DNA of 10,672 nt from an uncultured Clostridia bacterium. GTDB lineage: Bacteria; Bacillota; Clostridia; Christensenellales; UBA1242. The stretch lies in NCBI GenBank assembly GCA_947589655.1, contig CANQCE010000025.1:1-10672 (forward strand), in the 5' to 3' direction. This document shows positions 6,565-10,672 of the stretch, piece by piece. Below the pieces are notes generated by a model. That model saw only the letters and a program-made list of their open reading frames with translations. It did not search any database and had not been told where the DNA came from. The translations under genes and the position numbers were made by a program. The number at the start of each line of letters is the position of its first letter. The stretch's first letter is position 1.

Positions 6565-7236
6565 ATGAAAAGAATTTTAATTGGGCTATGCTTAATATTT
6601 TTGTTATTTCCATTTGGAGTTTCTTTTGCGCACGCCCAAAACAATAATTTAACCTATATTGTTTCAGCAAACTACGCCCAAGTTTACAGTGAGGCAAATT
6701 GTTCCTCAGAAGTTTTGGGCACATTGCAGCATGGAGATGAAATTGTTGTTGATGCAACCGAAAACTTGCCAACAGAAGAAATTTGGCAGGACCTAACTTT
6801 CTACAAAGTTATATATCAACAGCAAAATGGATATGTTTTGGCAAACCTGCTCACAAAAAAAGTTGAACAAATTGAATCAATCCCAACCTTTAACGCCAAA
6901 ACGAACGCCGATTGCAAAGTTTATTCAAACCCAGACGAAACCTCTGCCGTTGCGGCGGACTTAAAGCGCGGCACAAACATATTTTTGTATGAAGGCTACA
7001 ACCGAAAATCAACTTTCACGGCAATCTCTTTTGTTCAAGACGGCAAAGTTTTATATGGTTACTTAAAAACAAAAGATGTCTCTCCAAACGGCATAAACCC
7101 AGTGATAATCACATGCGTTGTATTAATTTTGGCAGTTTTGGGCATTATTTTTGCCTGGCTGTTTATGAGAAACCGAAAAGCAAAATCGGCGATAAAAAAA
7201 CAAAAACTAAAAAGTTCTTACAACTTAAAAAATTGA
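6565..7236 (+). CDS. Membrane-anchored protein with two SH3b-like domains, possibly leaderless mRNA
   Basis: The 223-residue product has a classical signal peptide (residues 1-24, likely cut after AHA). Two SH3b-like repeats follow: about 30-98 (ANYAQVYSEANCSSEVLGTLQHGDEIVV and NGYVLANLL, in two pieces) and about 108-172 (CKVYSNPDETSAVAADLKRG, then YGYLKTKDV). One membrane segment spans about 178-201, and a basic cytoplasmic tail ends the protein. SH3b domains usually bind cell wall peptides; with a membrane anchor it could be a wall-binding or envelope-sensing protein, but no enzyme domain is present. The ATG at 6565 is the only reasonable start, although no Shine-Dalgarno sequence precedes it and the promoter lies right against it. 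It has its own terminator, so it is a single-gene unit. Confidence 0.75.
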   Translation: MKRILIGLCLIFLLFPFGVSFAHAQNNNLTYIVSANYAQVYSEANCSSEVLGTLQHGDEIVVDATENLPTEEIWQDLTFYKVIYQQQNGYVLANLLTKKVEQIESIPTFNAKTNADCKVYSNPDETSAVAADLKRGTNIFLYEGYNRKSTFTAISFVQDGKVLYGYLKTKDVSPNGINPVIITCVVLILAVLGIIFAWLFMRNRKAKSAIKKQKLKSSYNLKN

Positions 7237-7274
7237 AAAAAACGCAAATTTTTTCGCGTTTTTTTATTTTTTTT
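7237..7274 (+). terminator. Intrinsic terminator of the SH3b-protein gene
   Basis: AAAAAACGC (7237-7245) pairs with GCGTTTTTT (7256-7264), and a long T-run broken by one A continues to 7274. The hairpin begins directly after the stop codon. Confidence 0.75.
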
Positions 7275-7285
7275 GACACAATTAT

Positions 7286-7314
7286 TTGAAATTTTTAAAA
7301 ATTGGCTTTAAAAT
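7286..7314 (+). promoter_or_regulatory. Sigma-A promoter of the coiled-coil gene
   Basis: TTGAAA (7286-7291) and TAAAAT (7309-7314) are separated by 17 bases, each one mismatch from consensus. The predicted start near 7321 leaves a short leader with GGAGG before the ATG at 7342. An alternative -35, TTGACA at 7273, pairs only with a poorer -10 at 7296. Confidence 0.55.
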
Positions 7315-7341
7315 GGCAGCAAAAAATTTCTGGAGGGCAAA

Positions 7342-8196
7342 ATGGCGCTTGAAGATTTTGACGATGAGTTAAGAAAAGAAATGTATTTTCAAAACAAAGA
7401 GATTTTGGGGCTTGTTGGGAATTTAAAAGACATCCCTGACAAACTGAACAATTTGATATCTTCGCAAAATTCTATGAAAGAAAATTTGGAAAATCAAATT
7501 AAGCAAATGCAAACAAAAGTGGATGGGCTCTCAACACACATGAGCGAAGTTGAAAACAACTTTTCGTCATCGCAAGAGGCTTTAAAAACGGATATTGCCG
7601 ATATTAAAAGCAAAATTCAAACCATTGAAACCTCACAAACAGAGACGCAAAAAGAAATTAAAAATTTGCAAATCGCCCAAAGTTCCACAAGCGAGGATTT
7701 AAGTTCTTTAACATCAAAAGTCACACAAATTGTGGATGTTAAAATTCCAGAACTTGAAGGCAAAATTTCAACGTCAGGCGAAAAGCCTTGGGTTTTGTTA
7801 TACGACAAAACCAGTTCCGACCCAAATATCAACCTTGGCGCCCCAAATGGTCTGCACTATGAAAACTATGAAAGTTGCTTATCATCAAAAGATTTTATGC
7901 CATATAACAAATTGCGGATTTATTTTGCCCCTGGCATTTCTTACCTGCAAACTTTTGAATTTGATATAAGCGAAACAAAACTTTTAGATGCTTACAGAAA
8001 TGTTTTTCACTGTGTCAGTGACACCCCTGTTCTGCATTCGTCTTATGTTGCAACCATTACAAAAAATGGCAAATGCACTGTTTCTCTTGGAAGGATTTAT
8101 AGATGGTATTTTTCAGGCACAAAACTTGTGAGAGATACTGTGGAAGGCGAAGTATACAACAGCACCCATATAGCCAAAATGGAAGTTCAAATTTAA
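7342..8196 (+). CDS. Coiled-coil stalk protein with C-terminal beta-rich head (phage-fibre-like architecture)
   Basis: The 284-residue product has no signal peptide or membrane segment. Residues about 18-145 are a long heptad-rich coiled coil (for example LENQIKQMQTKVDGL and IADIKSKIQTIETSQ). From KPWVLLYDK (148-156) to the end the sequence turns beta-rich with many aromatics (NKLRIYFAPG, QTFEFDIS, RIYRWYF). A trimeric stalk plus a globular tip is the plan of phage tail fibres and base-plate proteins, and a WxLLY-type entry into the head is common there. No other phage gene is nearby, so it may be a domesticated or orphan fibre protein, or an intracellular scaffold. GGAGG six bases upstream supports the start. 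Its stop overlaps the stop of the convergent hydrolase gene by four bases. The CDS is certain, the function is not. Confidence 0.75.
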   Translation: MALEDFDDELRKEMYFQNKEILGLVGNLKDIPDKLNNLISSQNSMKENLENQIKQMQTKVDGLSTHMSEVENNFSSSQEALKTDIADIKSKIQTIETSQTETQKEIKNLQIAQSSTSEDLSSLTSKVTQIVDVKIPELEGKISTSGEKPWVLLYDKTSSDPNINLGAPNGLHYENYESCLSSKDFMPYNKLRIYFAPGISYLQTFEFDISETKLLDAYRNVFHCVSDTPVLHSSYVATITKNGKCTVSLGRIYRWYFSGTKLVRDTVEGEVYNSTHIAKMEVQI

Positions 8197-9119
8197 TTTA
8201 AAGGTGTTCGCTCTTTAAGGAAAGTGAACACCTTTTTTTCATACAAAACGCCTGCCACAGAATATGCCATAGCGTGCGTGGCGCCCTCAACCAAAAACTT
8301 GTCTCGCAAATTTTCTGGCGTTGCATTATACAGATTTTGCATGCACTCCACAGGCACAAAGCCATCTTCGCTGCCATGGAAATACAAAATTGGAATTTTG
8401 GTCTTTTTCACCTGCTTTAATGCTTCCGCTTTTAAAACATCAAAACCATAAACCCTCTTGACAAAACTTAAAGCATGCTTTTTAAATAAAAACAAGTATT
8501 TGTGCTTTTTGATTAAAAAATTAAACTCTTTGTCGGCACTATCAAAGGTGCAATCCGAAATTACCGCAACAACGTTGTCTGGCAATTTTTTCTCTCCGCT
8601 TGCCATGCAAACGGCGGACCCACCCATTGACAACCCAAAAAGAACAACCTTGGCATTTGGAGATTTTTCTTTTAAATATTCCGCCCAACTGCAAATGTCC
8701 AATCTGTCCAGCCAGCCATAGCCTATACAAGAGCCTTCGCTATCGCCATGCGCTCGGCAATCCACCGCCAAAACATTAAAATTTCTGTCGTGAAAAAGTT
8801 TGCAATAGGGTTGCATTTCCAGATAACTGCCCCCAAAGCCATGCACCACAATGGCGGTTTTGTCCGAGCCTGCATCAAAATATCTGCCGCAAAGATTTAA
8901 GCCATCAACACTTTTTATCCCAACTTTTTCAAACTTAACTTTGTCCCACCAACATAGGTCAATTTTATTTTCTTTTATTCTTTTTTCGGTGTCTTTGCGA
9001 AGCACTCGCATAGAAACGCTGCGTCTGGAAAAAATGAATTTAAAAAGTATTGCACCCACCGCAAGATAATATGCAAGTGCAAAAATTATCAAAGTCACTA
9101 TCCAAGCAACAATTTTCAT
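8193..9119 (-). CDS. Membrane-anchored alpha/beta hydrolase
   Basis: This is a serine hydrolase of the alpha/beta fold, similar to the BEM46/YqkD group. Numbering from the ATG at 9119, residues 3-28 form an N-terminal membrane anchor, so the catalytic domain is held at the membrane. The oxyanion region HGFGGS is at 93-98, the nucleophile is S164 in GLSMGG, the acid is probably D252 in GSEDGFVP, and the base is H282 in ATHAMA, so the triad looks complete. The substrate is unknown; such enzymes often act on esters or thioesters. The ATG at 9119 was chosen over an in-frame TTG at 9128 because a weak GGTG site precedes it. It starts 12 bases after the 308-residue gene, so the two are probably co-transcribed. 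Its last codons form the terminator of the convergent gene. Confidence 0.88.
   Translation of the reverse strand: MKIVAWIVTLIIFALAYYLAVGAILFKFIFSRRSVSMRVLRKDTEKRIKENKIDLCWWDKVKFEKVGIKSVDGLNLCGRYFDAGSDKTAIVVHGFGGSYLEMQPYCKLFHDRNFNVLAVDCRAHGDSEGSCIGYGWLDRLDICSWAEYLKEKSPNAKVVLFGLSMGGSAVCMASGEKKLPDNVVAVISDCTFDSADKEFNFLIKKHKYLFLFKKHALSFVKRVYGFDVLKAEALKQVKKTKIPILYFHGSEDGFVPVECMQNLYNATPENLRDKFLVEGATHAMAYSVAGVLYEKKVFTFLKERTPLN
8200..8239 (+). terminator. Intrinsic terminator of the coiled-coil gene, inside the hydrolase coding sequence
   Basis: AAAGGTGTTC (8200-8209) pairs perfectly with GAACACCTTT (8226-8235), with an inner CTTT/AAAG stem (8213-8216/8221-8224), and seven T run to 8239. The same bases encode the C-terminal residues of the hydrolase on the other strand. 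Read on the minus strand the T-run is short and broken, so the hairpin could stop that transcript only weakly. Confidence 0.85.
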
Positions 9120-9131
9120 TTTCACCAACTT

Positions 9132-10058
9132 TTAATCAATAATTGCTTTAACAGGCTCGCCAGTGGAAGCATCTTGATAGGTCATCCAATAGCCAAAGCC
9201 TTTTTCATCGTCAAGCGGCAGCCAAATTGGGTAACCGTCCAGTTCTTCTGGCGGATTTTCATCAAATACCGAAGGCACGCCATAACAAACATATTTAACC
9301 TCGCCAGCCTCATCGTATAAAAGCCCAAACACAAAAAAGTCGCCCTCGTCTTCATATTCCACCTTCACCCATTTAGATGCAGGAAAAAGTTCTTGCAGGG
9401 CGTTCTCTGCTGGATTGTTTTCAAAAAGTTTATCAATTTGAGGCTTTAACCTGTCAAAAAACTCCAACTCAGGTTTCTCCTCGCTTTTTGTTTCTTGCGG
9501 TTCTGCCTTTGCTTCTTTTTCTAGCAAACTTTCCGCCTGAACTGGCTCATCTTTATAAAAATGATTTTTATAAATGCAATTTGCGCATCTAGCGTCACAT
9601 AAAGCGCTGTCAATTTCTTGTTCAACCTGCCGTTTTTCTTCTTCTTGAAAATCCACGCCGTATTTGTCCAACACATTTTTTGTGTTTTCAAGGCTGTTTT
9701 CGGTGGATAGTTCTGTTATAATGCTGCCAAAAATGTCATCTTGGCTGCCCTCGCTTGAACCAAAAAGCAAAGGCTTTACAACCGCATTTTGAAAGTTGAC
9801 GATTGCGCAAGAAAATTTGTTTGGTATGTTTTTTAAAGATATAAAAAACTGATAAAACATTTGCGACTTCTTGGTTAGCCCAGCCTTAAAAACCTGATTT
9901 CCACTGTAAAGCCCCAACGACAAAACTCCGTTTGGCTCATGCGGAAAATTGTATAGCCTTAAAGTTCCGCAAACGCCCTGCCCATCTTCTTCCAAAGATA
10001 GCACGGCTTTTTTATTTGTATTTTCAACATCGCTTAAAACAATACTTTTTTTCAACAT
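9132..10058 (-). CDS. Conserved-looking protein of unknown function with CxxxCxxC cluster
   Basis: The 308-residue product appears soluble and has three parts. Residues 1-100 are beta-rich (KKAVLSLEEDG, GTLRLYNFPHEPNGVLSLGLY, KAGLTKKSQMFYQFFIS). Residues 105-200 form a variable, acidic linker that holds C154, C158 and C161 in CDARCANC, with H166 nearby, a possible metal or Fe-S site. Residues 200-308 are a compact aromatic domain (SKWVKVEYEDEGDFFVFGLLYDE, split here; VKYVCYGVP; WLPLDDEKGFGYWMTYQD). I recall similar proteins in Clostridia as hypotheticals only; no function is assigned. GAGG five bases before ATG supports the start. It lies 82 bases after the transketolase stop with no terminator between, and 12 bases before the hydrolase, so the three may be one unit. 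Confidence 0.8.
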   Translation of the reverse strand: MLKKSIVLSDVENTNKKAVLSLEEDGQGVCGTLRLYNFPHEPNGVLSLGLYSGNQVFKAGLTKKSQMFYQFFISLKNIPNKFSCAIVNFQNAVVKPLLFGSSEGSQDDIFGSIITELSTENSLENTKNVLDKYGVDFQEEEKRQVEQEIDSALCDARCANCIYKNHFYKDEPVQAESLLEKEAKAEPQETKSEEKPELEFFDRLKPQIDKLFENNPAENALQELFPASKWVKVEYEDEGDFFVFGLLYDEAGEVKYVCYGVPSVFDENPPEELDGYPIWLPLDDEKGFGYWMTYQDASTGEPVKAIID

Positions 10059-10080
10059 ACATACCTCACATTAAATATAT

Positions 10081-10108
10081 TTTATAACTTGCGAGTTTAT
10101 GTTGAAAA
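10081..10108 (-). promoter_or_regulatory. Weak possible promoter for the 308-residue gene
   Basis: On the minus strand TTTTCA (10103-10108) and TATAAA (10081-10086) are 16 bases apart. The -35 is poor, so read-through from the transketolase gene is equally likely. The plus strand just right of it shows repeated TGTTG units (about 10099-10129), of unclear meaning. Confidence 0.25.
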
Positions 10109-10140
10109 TTGTTTAATGTTGTATTGTTGTAAAAATTTGT

Positions 10141-10671
10141 CTATTTTTGGCTTTTTAATTTGCTCTCCACAAATTTTGTTATGTTTTTAACAGAAAAGCC
10201 TGCATTTAAATAAACTTCATCGCCCACGCCGCTGGATTGATAATTTTCCACACCATAAAAAGCACATTTTTCTCCCAAAACTTTAAACCATTTGCAATCG
10301 TTACTTGCCTCTATGGCACAAACAAGTTCGGCATCTTTGCTGATAACTTTGTTCTTATATGCGGTTGGCTGTTTTTCAAAAATTTCTATACACGGCATGG
10401 AAACAACATTAACAGTGTATTTCTTTTTAAGTTCTGCCGCAACGGAAATGGCAAGAGGAACTTCCGATCCGCTTGCAACCAGCACAATTTTTGGCTTGTT
10501 AGAATTGTTCAAAAGTAAATAGCCCCCATTCTGAGCGCCTTCAAAAGATGTGCCGTCAACATGTGCCACATCTTGCCTTGAAAGTGCAAAACAAACAGGC
10601 TGATAGTCTTTTACACAAACACTATATCCTGCAACAAGTTCTTTTAAATCGCAAGGGCGAAAAACATTGTT
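10141..10671 (-). CDS. tkt: Transketolase, C-terminal part (truncated by window edge)
   Basis: Transketolase moves two-carbon ketol units between sugar phosphates in the non-oxidative pentose phosphate pathway, using thiamine diphosphate. The frame runs open to the right edge, giving 176 visible residues. They begin NNVFRPCDLKEL and continue with FALSRQDV, the family's RPAD and LSRQ motifs at the end of the pyrimidine-binding domain. VASGSEVPLAISVAAEL, VVSMPCIEIFEKQ and CAIEASNDCKWF belong to the C-terminal domain. The GTG at 10569 lies inside the LSRQDV region and is not a start. The usual GASAP segment is replaced by SSGVGDE, a mild divergence near the end. No terminator follows the stop, which agrees with an operon with the next two genes. 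The family call is firm; whether the full protein is intact cannot be seen. Confidence 0.93.
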   Translation of the reverse strand, partial: NNVFRPCDLKELVAGYSVCVKDYQPVCFALSRQDVAHVDGTSFEGAQNGGYLLLNNSNKPKIVLVASGSEVPLAISVAAELKKKYTVNVVSMPCIEIFEKQPTAYKNKVISKDAELVCAIEASNDCKWFKVLGEKCAFYGVENYQSSGVGDEVYLNAGFSVKNITKFVESKLKSQK

Positions 10672-10672
10672 G

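Noticed and set aside
9120..9128. TTG start for the alpha/beta hydrolase at 9128
   Set aside because: It lies 3 bases after the upstream stop with no ribosome site; the ATG at 9119 has at least GGTG before it.
10567..10569. GTG as transketolase start
   Set aside because: The frame continues open to the window edge with the conserved RPCD and LSRQDV motifs, so the GTG is internal.
1..10672. CRISPR arrays, insertion sequences, tRNA or rRNA genes
   Set aside because: No regularly spaced repeats, transposase motifs, terminal inverted repeats or tRNA-like cloverleaf sequences were seen.

Overview
The window is AT-rich and compact, with ten protein-coding genes (two cut by the window edges), no RNA operon, no mobile element and no CRISPR array. 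A stage II sporulation phosphatase (SpoIIE) beside a germination-specific cortex amidase (CwlD), AGGAGG-type ribosome binding sites, a TasA/SipW-type signal peptide and many A/T-rich codons point to an endospore-forming member of the Clostridia. Several proteins of no familiar function suggest a poorly cultured lineage, possibly from gut. The lineage is inference; there is no rRNA or other marker to fix it.

Layout. 2-487 (+): C-terminal part of a VTT/TVP38-type membrane protein. 488-932: a gene-free stretch that starts with a good sigma-A promoter and then looks like a roughly 340-nt structured 5' leader. In its last part an anti-Shine-Dalgarno segment can pair either with a far upstream strand or with the ribosome binding site of the next gene. 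933-2453 (+): a large secreted protein with a TasA-like amino end and a long helical insertion. 2471-5588 (-): spoIIE and, upstream of it, cwlD. Between them lies a hairpin plus T-run that also covers the spoIIE ribosome binding site, and a Spo0A-box-like heptamer. 5781-8196 (+): three separately transcribed genes, each with its own promoter and terminator: an unknown soluble protein, a membrane-anchored tandem SH3b-like protein whose predicted transcript starts at or next to its ATG, and a coiled-coil protein with a phage-fibre-like architecture. 8193-10671 (-): a likely transcription unit of transketolase (C-terminal part), an unknown Cys-cluster protein and a membrane-anchored alpha/beta hydrolase. 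The hydrolase tail overlaps the preceding + gene, and the terminator of that + gene lies within the hydrolase coding sequence.

How it fits together. SpoIIE and CwlD act at opposite ends of sporulation (release of sigma-F early; cortex muramic-lactam formation late), so an insulating element between them makes sense. The secreted TasA-like protein appears to be controlled after transcription by its leader. The other genes show no shared pathway. The most promising undescribed element is the structured leader at 591-932; the orphan coiled-coil protein and the helical insertion in the TasA-like protein follow.
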